64,000 bases of DNA from CAIVAT01 sp964525995 (lineage in GTDB: Bacteria > Bacteroidota > Bacteroidia > Bacteroidales > FEN-979): assembly GCA_964525995.1 (NCBI GenBank), contig CAZGIM010000011.1:87882-151881 (forward strand), read 5' to 3'. Below are positions 43,001 to 52,289 of this stretch, in pieces. Below the pieces are notes generated by a model. The model worked only from the letters and a program-made list of their open reading frames with translations. It was not told where the DNA came from and did not search any database. Numbering within the stretch: position 1 is the first letter of the stretch; every line of letters begins with the position of its first letter. The position numbers and the translations under genes are program-made.

Positions 43001-43487
43001 GGAACCCCGGGAATATGTGCGTGATTGTGTCATTGAAACCGATCTTGAAATCCTGATCCCAGACCATTATGTGACGCATATAACCGAACGGCTGAATCTT
43101 TATAAAGAGCTTGATTCCATTGAGACCGAAGAAAACCTGATGGGCTTTACCGACCGCCTGATCGACCGGTTCGGTCCGGTACCACGACAAACGCAGTCGC
43201 TCATTCATGCCATCCGGCTGCGGTGGGCGGCCCGGAGTGTGGGTTTTGAAAAAATCGTGTTGAGAAACGGGAAACTGACGGCCTATTTCATCAGCAATCC
43301 CGAATCATCCTATTTCCAGTCGGCACAATTCTCCGCAATTCTGGAATATCTCAAGTTCCATCCGCAGGCCTTCCAGATGAAAGAGGAAAAAAACCGCCTC
43401 TTCATCATCTTCAGAGATGTTGCCGGCATCAGCCAGGCATTGGAGAAACTGGAACGTTTGCACCTTCAAAAAGTTACTAACAGTTGA
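40077..43487 (+). CDS. mfd: Transcription-repair coupling factor
   Basis: 1136 aa, the usual Mfd length. The N-terminal UvrB-like region is followed by the RNA-polymerase-interaction domain (FVTHIDHGIGRFDGL, near 460-475), then the RecG-like SF2 translocase with Walker A GDVGFGKTEIA, the DEEQKFG box and TATPIPRTLQFS, helicase motif VI (QLRGRVGRS), and the C-terminal TRCF domain. It removes stalled RNA polymerase and recruits UvrABC. The first possible start in frame is TTG at 40077, after a TAG at 40068; the sequence homologous to other Mfd proteins begins within the first ten residues, so TTG is probably the real start. Confidence 0.95.
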   Translation: MEHPSLFPAFRNHPGIHKITTHVSGGRTGAESDQEECGVRNVRLHLGGLVGSSRALTVASVFAELAAPHLVLLSNKEESAYFYNDLRQVAGDRVFYFPSSFKRGLQSGIKDNQGLLSRTEVLSLLNSRVRKYIIVSYPEAISEKVVNKKYLEKNTLKLSVGEQVNMDFILDLLVEFEFERADFVFEPGQFALRGGLVDVYSFSSDHPFRIEFGGDRVATIRTFDPATQLSIEKFSEISIIPDIRVNEVRKIKYESLFSFLPAKSLIWLDDTEFIADQMNRQPASDLLLTGDEFLKTMLRFSTLEFGQNSFFKTGQPVPFNTIPQPTFNKNFSLLIENLDQNLKNGYQNYLLTDNPKQAERLRTIFEDIRSKTPQSGRDDSVGDDQSSAGGSVLLAAAQQPFTSLPFSLHEGFIDKDLKIAFYTDHQIFERYHRFHLRDGYAAKEALSLRELYDLKPGDFVTHIDHGIGRFDGLEKIVNNGKEQEAIRLIYKNDDLLYVSIHSLHRISKYIGKEGTPPVLNRLGSDAWNKLKHKTKSRVKDIAAELIRLYAERRASQGAACTPDTYLQTELEASFIYEDTPDQIKATTDVKRDMEATFPMDRLICGDVGFGKTEIAIRAAFKMVAESKQVVVLVPTTILALQHYKTFSERLKDFPCRVDYLNRFRSAKDQRRILDELAEGKIDILIGTHRLLSKDIIFKDLGLFIIDEEQKFGVGAKEKIKHLKVNVDTLTLTATPIPRTLQFSLMGARDLSVINTPPPNRYPVQTEIHPFGEEVIREAITFEVSRGGQVFFVTTRILNIIDIATMVQRMVPGIKIAVAHGQMEGHKLERVMTDFIEGAYDVLIATTIVESGLDISNVNTIIINDAHHYGLSDLHQLRGRVGRSNKKAFCYLLAPPMSTLTDEARKRLRAIEEFSELGSGFNIAMRDLDIRGAGNILGAEQSGFISEIGYEMYQKILDEALSELKETDFKELFDKEEPREYVRDCVIETDLEILIPDHYVTHITERLNLYKELDSIETEENLMGFTDRLIDRFGPVPRQTQSLIHAIRLRWAARSVGFEKIVLRNGKLTAYFISNPESSYFQSAQFSAILEYLKFHPQAFQMKEEKNRLFIIFRDVAGISQALEKLERLHLQKVTNS

Positions 43488-43490
43488 AAA

Positions 43491-43527
43491 TTTGCACCCC
43501 GGAATCGTCTTACTTTTGTTATTTTTG
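43491..43527 (+). promoter_or_regulatory. Promoter region of the lamin-tail-domain protein gene
   Basis: TTTG at 43491-43494, 16-nt spacer, TACTTTTG at 43511-43518. A second -7-like box, TATTTTTG, follows at 43520-43527. Either would give a leader of about 30-40 nt. Confidence 0.5.
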
Positions 43528-43562
43528 CAGGTTCAATAGTATTAACCCATTAATTCCATGAT

Positions 43563-44576
43563 ATGAAAAGACTGTTACTTTTTTTTGTTCTTTTGATGCC
43601 CGTGGGCTATCTCTATTCCCAGGACTGCTCCGACATTTTTATTTCGGAATATGTTGAAGGATGGAATAATAATAAATCGTTGGAACTCTACAATCCGACT
43701 AATACTGCAATCACCCTTGATAACTTGTACCGGTTAATACGGTGGTCTAACGGATCGACTACTTCAGATCAGGATATGCAATATGTCTTACCATTAGTCG
43801 GCGCCATTGATCCTTATAAAGTGATGGTTATCATTCAGGATACAGTTCCTGAAGGTCAGGATACCATGGTGTGGGCCGCTTTGAGAAAAAAAGCTACCTG
43901 GCTTGCCCCATTTGCCTACGGTACAACCCCGCCGACTCAGGGAGGAAATGTTGTATTCTGGAATGGCGATGATGCAATTTCTGTTCAAAAGAAGGTTAAC
44001 GGGAAATGGACCGACATTGATATCTTCGGAGAAATAGGTGTTAAACCCCAGCCCGGCGGCACTGGTAGTTTAGGAGCCTGGACAGATACAAAACCCTATT
44101 GGACGGGAGTGGGAAAATATCTGACATTAAATAAAACGCTTGTCCGCAAACCTTCCATTAAACATGGAGTGGATCGTCAAACCATGATTCATTACGGCGA
44201 CAGCACAACCGGTGGTGATCCAAATAGTTTTTATGCGTTACTTGAGTACGACTCTTTACCGGCGAACACCTTCGATAGTCTTGGTCAACACCTGTGTGAC
44301 TGCAAAACTTCACAATTAATAACGGAACATCAGAATTCAAATTCTATTCTCATTCAACCGAATCCGGTTGTTAATAATCATTTTATTGTTTTATCAGCAA
44401 TTCCTTTGAACTCCGTTGAGGTGCTGTCAGTTGTCGGGCAACCCGTTGTCACCTATAAACTCTCTTCTCAAAGAGAGGTAAAAGTTCAACTCAACAACCT
44501 GCCCCGGGGAATTTATTTTGTAAAAACGATTAATGCCGAGAACCAAATTGCAATCAAAAAAATCATATTGCAATAA
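43563..44576 (+). CDS. T9SS-secreted lamin-tail-domain protein
   Basis: 337 aa. A signal peptide ends at YSQ (residue about 20). Directly after is a lamin tail domain: SDIFISEYVEG, NKSLELYNPTNTAI and an Ig-like strand pattern to about residue 240. The C-terminal 75 residues are a T9SS type A sorting domain (IQPNPVVNNHF, then GIYFVKT and KKIIL). Lamin tail domains often accompany secreted nucleases, either fused or nearby. No nuclease motif is seen in this protein itself. It precedes a TonB-dependent receptor and a PLD-like secreted protein on the same strand, with about 90 and 50 nt between genes. Confidence 0.85.
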   Translation: MKRLLLFFVLLMPVGYLYSQDCSDIFISEYVEGWNNNKSLELYNPTNTAITLDNLYRLIRWSNGSTTSDQDMQYVLPLVGAIDPYKVMVIIQDTVPEGQDTMVWAALRKKATWLAPFAYGTTPPTQGGNVVFWNGDDAISVQKKVNGKWTDIDIFGEIGVKPQPGGTGSLGAWTDTKPYWTGVGKYLTLNKTLVRKPSIKHGVDRQTMIHYGDSTTGGDPNSFYALLEYDSLPANTFDSLGQHLCDCKTSQLITEHQNSNSILIQPNPVVNNHFIVLSAIPLNSVEVLSVVGQPVVTYKLSSQREVKVQLNNLPRGIYFVKTINAENQIAIKKIILQ

Positions 44577-44602
44577 TAAATTCTTTTTTAATCTTTAAGT
44601 AT

Positions 44603-44635
44603 CATAGGGGCGGCTGATTATAGTATGCCCCTATG
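44603..44635 (+). promoter_or_regulatory. Hairpin between the lamin-tail and TonB-receptor genes
   Basis: Perfect 9-bp arms CATAGGGGC (44603-44611) and GCCCCTATG (44627-44635) with a 15-nt loop. No U-run follows. It is 26 nt after the stop and 28 nt before the receptor ATG, so it could protect the upstream mRNA 3' end or control the receptor leader. Confidence 0.45.
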
Positions 44636-44663
44636 TTGTGTCAAAAAACAAATAATTCCATCA

Positions 44664-47558
44664 ATGATAAATAGATTTACTGTCGTAGTGCTGGCCATGT
44701 TATTTCCGGTATTCATTTATGCGCAGAAAACCATGATCAGAGGCGTCGTTACCGATGCCAATACAGGAGAAACACTTATCGGGGCCACAGTTCTGTATGG
44801 TGAGAACAAAGGGATGGTAACCGATATGGATGGCCGATACTATCTGAAAGTTGAACCGGGAACCTATCATATTAAAGTTTCATACGTTGGTTATATTCCG
44901 CAGGAAGTTGATGTAAATGTCGGGAAGAGTGAGGTTACCTATGATTTCGCATTAAAAACCCCAACTTTGAGCGAAGTCGAAGTTATCGGGGATATTGCTA
45001 AAACACGGGAAACACCCATTGCTTTTTCTACTGTTCAACCCATTAAGTTACAGGAAGAACTTGCAGCAAGGGATATACCTTTAATCCTGAATAAAACACC
45101 GGGTGTATATGCTACCCAACAAGGGGGCGGTGACGGCGATGCCCGTATCAACATCAGAGGATTTAGTCAGCGAAATCTTGCTGTAATGATAGATGGAATT
45201 CCGGTAAATGACATGGAAAACGGATGGGTTTACTGGTCAAACTGGTTTGGGCTTGATGCGGTGACCCGGAGCATTCAGGTGCAACGGGGACTCGGAGCCT
45301 CGAAACTGGCATTGCCATCAGTCGGCGGAACCATGAACATTATCACCAAAGGAATCGATGCAAAGTTCGGAGCAATGCTCAAGCAGGATGTAGGCAGCGA
45401 CGGCTATCTCCGCACTTCATTGGGAGTGACCACAGGCCAACTGAAATATGGTTGGGGGATTACCATTGCGGCCTCGTACAAACAGGGAAACGGCTGGGTT
45501 GATAACACCTGGACCAAAGGGTGGTTCGGATACATCAGGATTGATAAAAAGTTAGGGAACCACACGCTGACTTTCTCGGCCATGGGCGCCCCGCAGCAAC
45601 ATGCACAGCGGTCTTACCAAAAATCAATCGCAACGTTTGATAAAAACTATGCGGGAAAACTGGGAATAGATACCTCGAAAACAGGCCCCTCCTGGGGAAT
45701 CCGGTATAACCCAAATTGGGGCTATCTCAACCGCTGGACAGGAGCCTCCGATAATCCAGTTTATCAGGAAAATCCTGAAAATCTCTCATCCTCAATGAAT
45801 TTCTATGTTAAGCCGCAGCTCAGCTTAAGAGATTTCTGGCGGATCAGCGATAAATTTTATCTATCCAATATCGTATATGCATCTTTTGGACAGGGAGGAG
45901 GAACTGGCACTGCGAGAACGGATAAATTTGGCACCCCCGGAAGCTCAACATTTTTTACTGACCCCAGCAATGGACAAGTCAACTTTCAGGTAGAATATGA
46001 TAATAACCGGAACCGTTTCGGACTTAATCCGGATAATATCGCTCTTGCCATTTTACGAAGCAGTAATAACAATCATTACTGGTACGGATTGTTATCAACC
46101 TTTAATTGGGAAATCAACGAGAATCTGACTTTTTCAGGCGGAATTGATTTAAGAACATACAGAGGGGAGCATTACCGTACCGTCTATGATTTACTGGGCG
46201 GAAATTATTTTCTCGATAATTCAAATAAAAACAGGTACAAAAAGCAGCATCTTGATGAGGGCGATAAAATCATTTATAACGATGATGCGCTTGTTCGGTG
46301 GGGTGGACTTTTCGGCCAGATAGAATTTAAAAAGGAAAAATGGTCTGCATTTTTAAACCTGACAGCAGCTTTGACAGGGTATCAGCGTGTCGACTATTTT
46401 CTGAAAAAGGATCTTGTTATTGATGGAACTACCTATACGGAAGCCATTGGATACGGAGATGTCTTTTTTTCCAACGGATCGCAAAACCTTACGTATCACT
46501 CGGATTCCGTCGGGGAGTCCTATTATACCTCACATGATACAACCTATGTGATCAGTCATTCAGGAGCCGATACTTCCTATATAACTAATGCAACTCCTTA
46601 TGACATAAACTCTTCAGAAGCACGATTCACACGGACAAAATGGAAATGGTTGCCCGGATTCACCGTTAAAGGTGGTGCAAATTATAATTTGAATGAAAGA
46701 AACAATCTCTATTTAAATCTGGGTTATTTGTCTAAAGCCCCGCGTTTTGCTAATGTTTTTGATAATCAGAATAAAATGTTTCGCGAAATCAAAAATGAGA
46801 TCATTGAAGCTTTTGAAATCGGATACCATTTTAATTCCAAGACCATTGCAATTAATGTTAATGGATATCTGACGTATTGGCAAAACCGGCCTTTGGACCA
46901 GGTGTCAAAGGTTTCAATTGATGAGGAACAATATTCTTATAATATTAATGGGATTGATGCTTTTCATAAAGGAATTGAAATTGAATTCGGATGGAAGCCA
47001 ATTCCCTCGCTCCAATGGGATCAGGTATTTGCATTTGGGGATTGGCGTTGGGTTTCTGGCGATTCTGTCTACATTTATGATGATAACAACAAGTTACTTG
47101 CAACAAGATATTTCGATGCGCGTGGGGTCCATGTTGGAGATGCCGCACAGATTCAATTAATGGAAAGTATCAGATGGGAAATCATAAAGTATTTATATGT
47201 TTCGGGTAGTTTCACCCTGTTTGCAAAAAATTATTCCGAATTTGACCCCATTTCGCTTGGTCCCGATCCGGATGATCCATCGTATCAATATTTGGATGAA
47301 AATGGTAAACCCCGTGATTCGTGGAAATTACCAGTTTATTTCCTCGTTGATTTGAATGCCGGTTATCGGTTTACTTTTAAAAACTTTAAACTTGATCTTC
47401 GAGCAACTGTGCTGAATCTACTCGACCGAAAATATATTTCTGATGCCCAGAATAACGATTCCTATTCTACCACAACCAGAAATTTCGATGCTGCATCAGC
47501 CGGCGTTTTCTTTGGCACCGGCAGGACCTTTAACGCGTCGATAGCCCTCAGCTTTTAG
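44664..47558 (+). CDS. TonB-dependent outer-membrane receptor with carboxypeptidase-like N-terminal domain
   Basis: 964 aa from the ATG at 44664, which gives a clean signal peptide (MINRFTVVVLAMLFPVFIYA); an upstream ATG at 44625 lies in a hairpin and adds a non-signal extension. The CarboxypepD_reg-like domain spans about 22-105 (RGVVTDANTGETLIGATV), the plug about 115-225 (RDIPLILNKTPGV, RGFSQRNLAVMIDGIPVND), then the 22-strand barrel, ending with a terminal aromatic residue (SIALSF). It imports a bulky substrate with TonB energy. No SusD-type lipoprotein gene follows, so it is not a standard SusC/D pair. Its neighbours suggest nucleic-acid or phosphate compounds. Confidence 0.9.
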   Translation: MINRFTVVVLAMLFPVFIYAQKTMIRGVVTDANTGETLIGATVLYGENKGMVTDMDGRYYLKVEPGTYHIKVSYVGYIPQEVDVNVGKSEVTYDFALKTPTLSEVEVIGDIAKTRETPIAFSTVQPIKLQEELAARDIPLILNKTPGVYATQQGGGDGDARINIRGFSQRNLAVMIDGIPVNDMENGWVYWSNWFGLDAVTRSIQVQRGLGASKLALPSVGGTMNIITKGIDAKFGAMLKQDVGSDGYLRTSLGVTTGQLKYGWGITIAASYKQGNGWVDNTWTKGWFGYIRIDKKLGNHTLTFSAMGAPQQHAQRSYQKSIATFDKNYAGKLGIDTSKTGPSWGIRYNPNWGYLNRWTGASDNPVYQENPENLSSSMNFYVKPQLSLRDFWRISDKFYLSNIVYASFGQGGGTGTARTDKFGTPGSSTFFTDPSNGQVNFQVEYDNNRNRFGLNPDNIALAILRSSNNNHYWYGLLSTFNWEINENLTFSGGIDLRTYRGEHYRTVYDLLGGNYFLDNSNKNRYKKQHLDEGDKIIYNDDALVRWGGLFGQIEFKKEKWSAFLNLTAALTGYQRVDYFLKKDLVIDGTTYTEAIGYGDVFFSNGSQNLTYHSDSVGESYYTSHDTTYVISHSGADTSYITNATPYDINSSEARFTRTKWKWLPGFTVKGGANYNLNERNNLYLNLGYLSKAPRFANVFDNQNKMFREIKNEIIEAFEIGYHFNSKTIAINVNGYLTYWQNRPLDQVSKVSIDEEQYSYNINGIDAFHKGIEIEFGWKPIPSLQWDQVFAFGDWRWVSGDSVYIYDDNNKLLATRYFDARGVHVGDAAQIQLMESIRWEIIKYLYVSGSFTLFAKNYSEFDPISLGPDPDDPSYQYLDENGKPRDSWKLPVYFLVDLNAGYRFTFKNFKLDLRATVLNLLDRKYISDAQNNDSYSTTTRNFDAASAGVFFGTGRTFNASIALSF

Positions 47559-47610
47559 ATAAATGCAGTATAAACGACATTTACGCTTGTTAACAGAAAA
47601 TATCCTATCC

Positions 47611-50055
47611 ATGAAAAAATTCTTTTTTTTATTATTCGTCCTGATTCTCACCGGGAATCACCTTTATTCACAGATGACCATTGCCGAAGCGAGAGCCTTG
47701 CCCGAAGGTTCGACGGTGACCATCCGCGGCGTGGTGACCAACGGTTCCGAACTCGGCATCATCCGCTATTTCCAGGATGCCACTGCCGGTATCGCGGCCT
47801 ATGGGTCTAAAGTGACCGGCATCGATCGCGGCGACTCCGTCGTGGTGGTGGGCGTCACGAAAAATTATAATTATCTCCTCGAAATCGATCCGGTAACCTC
47901 CATCACGGCAATTGCACCCCGTCCGCTTCCAACACCCAAAACCCTTAAGCCCGGACAGATGAGCGAACAGTACGAGGGACAGCTTGTCACGATGGTCGAT
48001 GTTACATTTTCAAATGCAGGAGGGGTTTTCTCGGGGAATACCAATTACAATGTCACCGGGAGCGGCCAGAGCTGCCAGGTGCGTGTAAATACCAACTCCA
48101 ATCTTGTCGGCCAGATTATCCCTGCCAGCCCGGTGACGCTGATTGGACTCTGCTCCCAGTTTTCCTACACAAGTCCCACGGGCGGATATCAGTTGCTGCT
48201 GCGCGACCGGAACGATATTATCAGCGAAAGCGCCATTGCCTTTACCACACCGCTGAAGGTCACTAATATCAATACTTCTTCGTTCACCTTATCATGGAAT
48301 ACCAACATCGACGGTACAACGGAACTTTTTTACGGGCGGACTCCCTCACTCGAATCAGGCCACCAGAGTGTCACAGGAACGGGTTCGACCCACACGATCA
48401 ACCTTTCCGGACTTAATCCCTCCGATCTGATCTATGTTCAGGCTTTCTCCGTCGCCGGTCAGGATACAGGATGGTCGGGACTGAAGAATTTCATTACACA
48501 ATCGGTGTCGTCGGGAAGTATCAAAGCCTATTTTACCCGGCCGGTCGATACTACAGTTGCTACCGGCGAAAAAGCCATCCGGATTTACCGTGCCGTCGAT
48601 GATACTTGTATCGCTTACATTAACCGTGCAAAACAGTCTATCGACGTGGCAATCTATAATTTTAATGTTGAAGGACTTTCCAGTATTGCCGGCGCTTTAA
48701 ATGCCGCCTACAACCGGGGGATTGTGGTTAGGATCGTGACCGACAAGGGGACTAATAATTCAGCAATTCGTGAACTTGCCGAGGGTATCGGAGTAATTGA
48801 GCGGCCCGTAACCGTGGGGATCATGCACGACAAATTTATGGTTATCGATGTCAATTCTGCCAATCCGAACGATCCCATCGTCTGGACCGGCTCCTGCAAC
48901 TGGACGGATCAGAATGTCAATACCGATGCCAACAATGTCCTTTTCATCCAGGATGCCAGCCTGGCCAAGGTTTACACCCTTGAATTCAACGAGATGTTTG
49001 GATCGACCACCGCCACTCCCGATACTGCAAATGCAAAGTTCGGTCCTTCCAAAACCGATAATACCCCGCACGACCTGGTTATCGGAGGAAAAAAAGTTGA
49101 GGTCTATTTCAGTCCCAGTGATGGCGTTAATCAACAAATTGTCAACCATATCGCAACCGCGAACAGCGATCTCGAAATCGGCACCATGCTCATCACCCGG
49201 AAAGTCATCAGCGATGCCATTATTGCCCGTAAGAACGCGGGAGTTAACGCGAAAATGATCATTAGCAACCGTTCTACCTCCGATGCCTCGGTGGTCACAG
49301 ATCTGGGGAATGCACTTGGAACCAATTTCAAGGAGTATCATGAACAGGGACTGCTACACAGTAAAGCCATGATCGTTGACCAGTCGGATCCGTTGTCAGA
49401 TCCCTTCGTCTGGACGGGATCGCACAACTGGAGCGATGCCGCCAACGTGAGCAACGATGAAAATTCCATCGTCATCTACGACGCCGGATTGTGTAACCTG
49501 TTTTACCAGGAGTTCAAGGAGCGTTTCGATCTGGCTATCCCCATCAGCGATCATCCGGTGCTTGACCTGGGTCCCGACCAGACCGTCTCTGGCGGTGACA
49601 CCGTGACCCTGGATGCCGGGCAATTCTCTACCTATGTTTGGTCAACCGGCGAACTGACCCAGATAATCAAAGTTGATTCATCAGGTGTCGGTTTTGGCAC
49701 TAAGAAAATATATTGCCGCGTAACCGATGCCTATGGCATTCAATCCGATACCGTCAGGATTACATTTAAACCTCACGATGGTATCACTGAACAACCGGAA
49801 ACGCTATCGGCGCTGTCGCTCTACCCGAATCCGACGAACGGACCGGTTGCCATCGCGTATTACTCAAAAGGTTTACAAACGACTCTCATTGAAATCATCG
49901 CTGTCGACGGCAGGTCCGTCTGGAGTACCAGTGTAACGTCGCAACCCGGAAAAAACCTGATCCCGGTCACTCCCGGATCGCTTTCCAGGGGAGTCTATTT
50001 TGTGAGGTTGCGTGGCAACGAAGGCGTTTTGGGCGCACGTTTGGTGATCAGATAA
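47611..50055 (+). CDS. T9SS-secreted phospholipase D/nuclease-type protein (double HKD) with OB-fold domain
   Basis: 814 aa from ATG 47611, which opens a signal peptide (MKKFFFLLFVLILTGNHLYS). An N-terminal OB-fold-like domain (about 22-210, STVTIRGVVTNGSELG) resembles those of secreted nucleases; an Fn3 repeat follows (about 215-295). The PLD superfamily core has two HxKx4D motifs, HDKFMVID and HSKAMIVD, each followed by WTGSxNW. An Ig-like or PKD-like segment (LDLGPDQTVSGGDTVTLDAG) precedes a T9SS sorting domain (LYPNPTNGPVAI to the end). Secreted PLD proteins of this layout are often non-specific endonucleases; a phospholipase is the alternative. It follows the TonB-receptor gene by 52 nt. 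Confidence 0.88.
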   Translation: MKKFFFLLFVLILTGNHLYSQMTIAEARALPEGSTVTIRGVVTNGSELGIIRYFQDATAGIAAYGSKVTGIDRGDSVVVVGVTKNYNYLLEIDPVTSITAIAPRPLPTPKTLKPGQMSEQYEGQLVTMVDVTFSNAGGVFSGNTNYNVTGSGQSCQVRVNTNSNLVGQIIPASPVTLIGLCSQFSYTSPTGGYQLLLRDRNDIISESAIAFTTPLKVTNINTSSFTLSWNTNIDGTTELFYGRTPSLESGHQSVTGTGSTHTINLSGLNPSDLIYVQAFSVAGQDTGWSGLKNFITQSVSSGSIKAYFTRPVDTTVATGEKAIRIYRAVDDTCIAYINRAKQSIDVAIYNFNVEGLSSIAGALNAAYNRGIVVRIVTDKGTNNSAIRELAEGIGVIERPVTVGIMHDKFMVIDVNSANPNDPIVWTGSCNWTDQNVNTDANNVLFIQDASLAKVYTLEFNEMFGSTTATPDTANAKFGPSKTDNTPHDLVIGGKKVEVYFSPSDGVNQQIVNHIATANSDLEIGTMLITRKVISDAIIARKNAGVNAKMIISNRSTSDASVVTDLGNALGTNFKEYHEQGLLHSKAMIVDQSDPLSDPFVWTGSHNWSDAANVSNDENSIVIYDAGLCNLFYQEFKERFDLAIPISDHPVLDLGPDQTVSGGDTVTLDAGQFSTYVWSTGELTQIIKVDSSGVGFGTKKIYCRVTDAYGIQSDTVRITFKPHDGITEQPETLSALSLYPNPTNGPVAIAYYSKGLQTTLIEIIAVDGRSVWSTSVTSQPGKNLIPVTPGSLSRGVYFVRLRGNEGVLGARLVIR

Positions 50056-50130
50056 AGCATGGAGCAACCACTATACAATACGCTGAGGCAATTTTCGTTA
50101 ACTTGATAGTAACATTTAAAATATCTGATT

Positions 50131-50880
50131 GTGTCTGATTGCCTGGTAATCATTCCAACCTTCAACGAAAAAGATAATATCGAACGGATCATCCGGAAGG
50201 TATTTTCTTTATCCCGGAGCATGGATGTGCTGATCGTTGAGGATAATTCGCCCGATGGAACGGCTGGTATCGTCAAGTCCATGATGAATGAATTTTCCGG
50301 CCGGTTGTTCATTGAGGAAAGAAAGGGGAAGTTGGGATTGGGCACCGCTTACATCCACGGATTCTGTTGGGCTTTGGAACGGCATTATGAATATATTTTT
50401 GAGATGGATGCCGATTTTTCCCATAATCCCGATGACCTGCTGCGATTGTACGATGCCGCCAAAAATCAGGGAGGCGATCTGGTAATCGGATCCCGTTATA
50501 TCACTGGGGTCAATGTGGTTAACTGGCCGATGGGAAGAGTGTTGATGTCGTACTTCGCCTCGACGTATGTCCGTTTCATCACGCGGATGCATGTGATGGA
50601 TACAACCGCCGGTTTTAAATGTTATACCAGGAAAGTCCTCGAGACCATCGATCTGGATAAAATCCGCTTTACCGGTTATGCATTTCAGATCGAGATGAAA
50701 TATACCGCCTGGAAGTTGGGATTCCGTATTCTGGAAGTGCCCATCATCTTTACCGACCGTACCCAGGGAGAGTCGAAAATGAGCAAAGGGATCTTTAAAG
50801 AGGCGGTGCTGGGTGTAATCAGCCTCAGGTGGAGAAGTATCATGGGGAAGATAAAACCTCAGAATGTCAGGGTATCCTGA
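50131..50880 (+). CDS. Polyprenol monophosphomannose synthase-like glycosyltransferase (GT2)
   Basis: 249 aa, soluble GT-A fold. The N-terminal VIIPTFNEKDNIE, the VEDNSPDGT motif, the metal-binding DAD in EMDADFSHNP, GSRYITG and the C-terminal GESKMSKGI segment all match dolichol- or polyprenol-phosphate mannose synthases. It lacks the C-terminal membrane helices of the copy at 5.4 kb. It would make a polyprenyl-phosphate hexose used by periplasmic-face transferases such as the GT87 protein at 12.6 kb. GTG start at 50131: an ATG at 50221 would remove the nucleotide-binding N-terminus. It ends 26 nt before the dihydroorotase ATG. Confidence 0.9.
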   Translation: MSDCLVIIPTFNEKDNIERIIRKVFSLSRSMDVLIVEDNSPDGTAGIVKSMMNEFSGRLFIEERKGKLGLGTAYIHGFCWALERHYEYIFEMDADFSHNPDDLLRLYDAAKNQGGDLVIGSRYITGVNVVNWPMGRVLMSYFASTYVRFITRMHVMDTTAGFKCYTRKVLETIDLDKIRFTGYAFQIEMKYTAWKLGFRILEVPIIFTDRTQGESKMSKGIFKEAVLGVISLRWRSIMGKIKPQNVRVS

Positions 50881-50906
50881 AATTTACCCTAAACCATTAT
50901 TATCGC

Positions 50907-52262
50907 ATGCCGGAGGGTTATTTTATACATAACGCACTGATTGTTAATGAAGGGAAACAGTTTCCCGGATCTGTTCTGATTCAGGATGGCTTGTTTAAGG
51001 AGGTCTTTACGGGATTGCCGCCTGCCGATTTCATCCTGTCGTCCGGGATTATTTCTGTTGATGCACACAACTCCTATCTCTTTCCGGGCGTAATCGATGC
51101 CCACGTCCATTTCAGAGAACCCGGGCTGACTCATAAGGCCGACATCAGTACCGAAAGCCGCGCCGCTGTTGCAGGAGGAGTTACCTCTTATTTCGAGATG
51201 CCAAACACGGTGCCCAACGCCACCACCCTGGATAAACTGGAAGAGAAATTTGAGATCGCCCGAAACAGGTCGCTTGCCAATTACTCATTTTTCTTAGGCG
51301 CTACCAACGATAATATCGGGGAGATAGAAAAGGCCGACCCTGCCCGGATCTGCGGTTTAAAGGTGTTTATGGGCGCTTCCACAGGCAATATGCTGGTAGA
51401 TGATGAGCGGGCGCTGGAGCTGATATTTTCACGATCGCCCTTGATTATCGCGGTGCACGCCGAGGAAGAGTCTATCATCCGGCATAATCTGGAACATTAC
51501 CTTGGACAGTACGGAGCACAGATTCCCGTTTCGGCGCATCCGTTGATCCGGAGCGAAGAGGCCTGCTATACCTCTTCGGAAAAGGCAGTGAACCTCGCGC
51601 ATAAATTTAATACCCGGCTTCACCTTACGCATGTTTCAACGGCACGGGAGCTGGATTTGCTCCATAATGACCAGCCGTTGAAGGATAAGAAGGTCACCGG
51701 TGAGGTCACTATTCATCACTTGTGGTTCGACGACCGGGATTATTCCGACCTTGGATCACGGATCAGGTGGAATCCCGCCATCAAAACCTCACATGACCGG
51801 GAAGCGCTGTTACAGGGACTTCTCGACGACCGGCTGGATCTGATCGCCACCGATCATGCGCCGCACCTCCGCCATGAGAAGGAACATCAATATACATCTT
51901 GCCCTTCGGGGGGGCCGATGATCCAGCACGCACTGGTGGCGATGCTCGGTTTTAAGCAGTCAGGTAAGATCACCCTTGAAAAGATCGTTGAAAAGATGTG
52001 TCATGCTCCTGCTGTTCGTTACCGCATTCATAAACGCGGATTCATACGGCAGAACTACTATGCCGATTGTGTTTTAGTTGACCCGGATGATCCCTGGACG
52101 GTATCGCAGGAGAATATTCTCTATAAATGCGGCTGGTCGCCCCTCGAAGGAGTTACCTTCAAATCTCGGGTCACTCATACCTGGGTGAATGGAGCGCTGG
52201 TATTTAACGAAGGTGCCTTCAACACTGACCGGAATGGTATGCGTATATCGTTTGATTATTGA
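50907..52262 (+). CDS. pyrC: Dihydroorotase (class I type)
   Basis: 451 aa. Metal ligands: DAHVHFREPG (HxH), the carboxylated lysine in GLKVFMGAST, histidines in AVHAEEE and LHLTHVS, and the catalytic aspartate in IATDHAPH. FEMPNTVPN is also typical. The enzyme closes carbamoyl-aspartate to dihydroorotate in pyrimidine synthesis. The start at 50907 was chosen because an upstream in-frame ATG at 50829 lies inside the previous gene and adds unrelated residues. Allantoinase is a sequence relative, but the motifs fit dihydroorotase, and this long form is common in Bacteroidota. Probably cotranscribed with the preceding glycosyltransferase. Confidence 0.9.
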   Translation: MPEGYFIHNALIVNEGKQFPGSVLIQDGLFKEVFTGLPPADFILSSGIISVDAHNSYLFPGVIDAHVHFREPGLTHKADISTESRAAVAGGVTSYFEMPNTVPNATTLDKLEEKFEIARNRSLANYSFFLGATNDNIGEIEKADPARICGLKVFMGASTGNMLVDDERALELIFSRSPLIIAVHAEEESIIRHNLEHYLGQYGAQIPVSAHPLIRSEEACYTSSEKAVNLAHKFNTRLHLTHVSTARELDLLHNDQPLKDKKVTGEVTIHHLWFDDRDYSDLGSRIRWNPAIKTSHDREALLQGLLDDRLDLIATDHAPHLRHEKEHQYTSCPSGGPMIQHALVAMLGFKQSGKITLEKIVEKMCHAPAVRYRIHKRGFIRQNYYADCVLVDPDDPWTVSQENILYKCGWSPLEGVTFKSRVTHTWVNGALVFNEGAFNTDRNGMRISFDY

Positions 52263-52289
52263 ATAAATCTGTAAAAATCAATATACAAA

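Noticed and set aside
44664..47558. SusC of a SusC/SusD polysaccharide utilisation locus
   Set aside because: No SusD-like lipoprotein or glycoside hydrolase follows. The neighbours are secreted phosphodiester-acting proteins.
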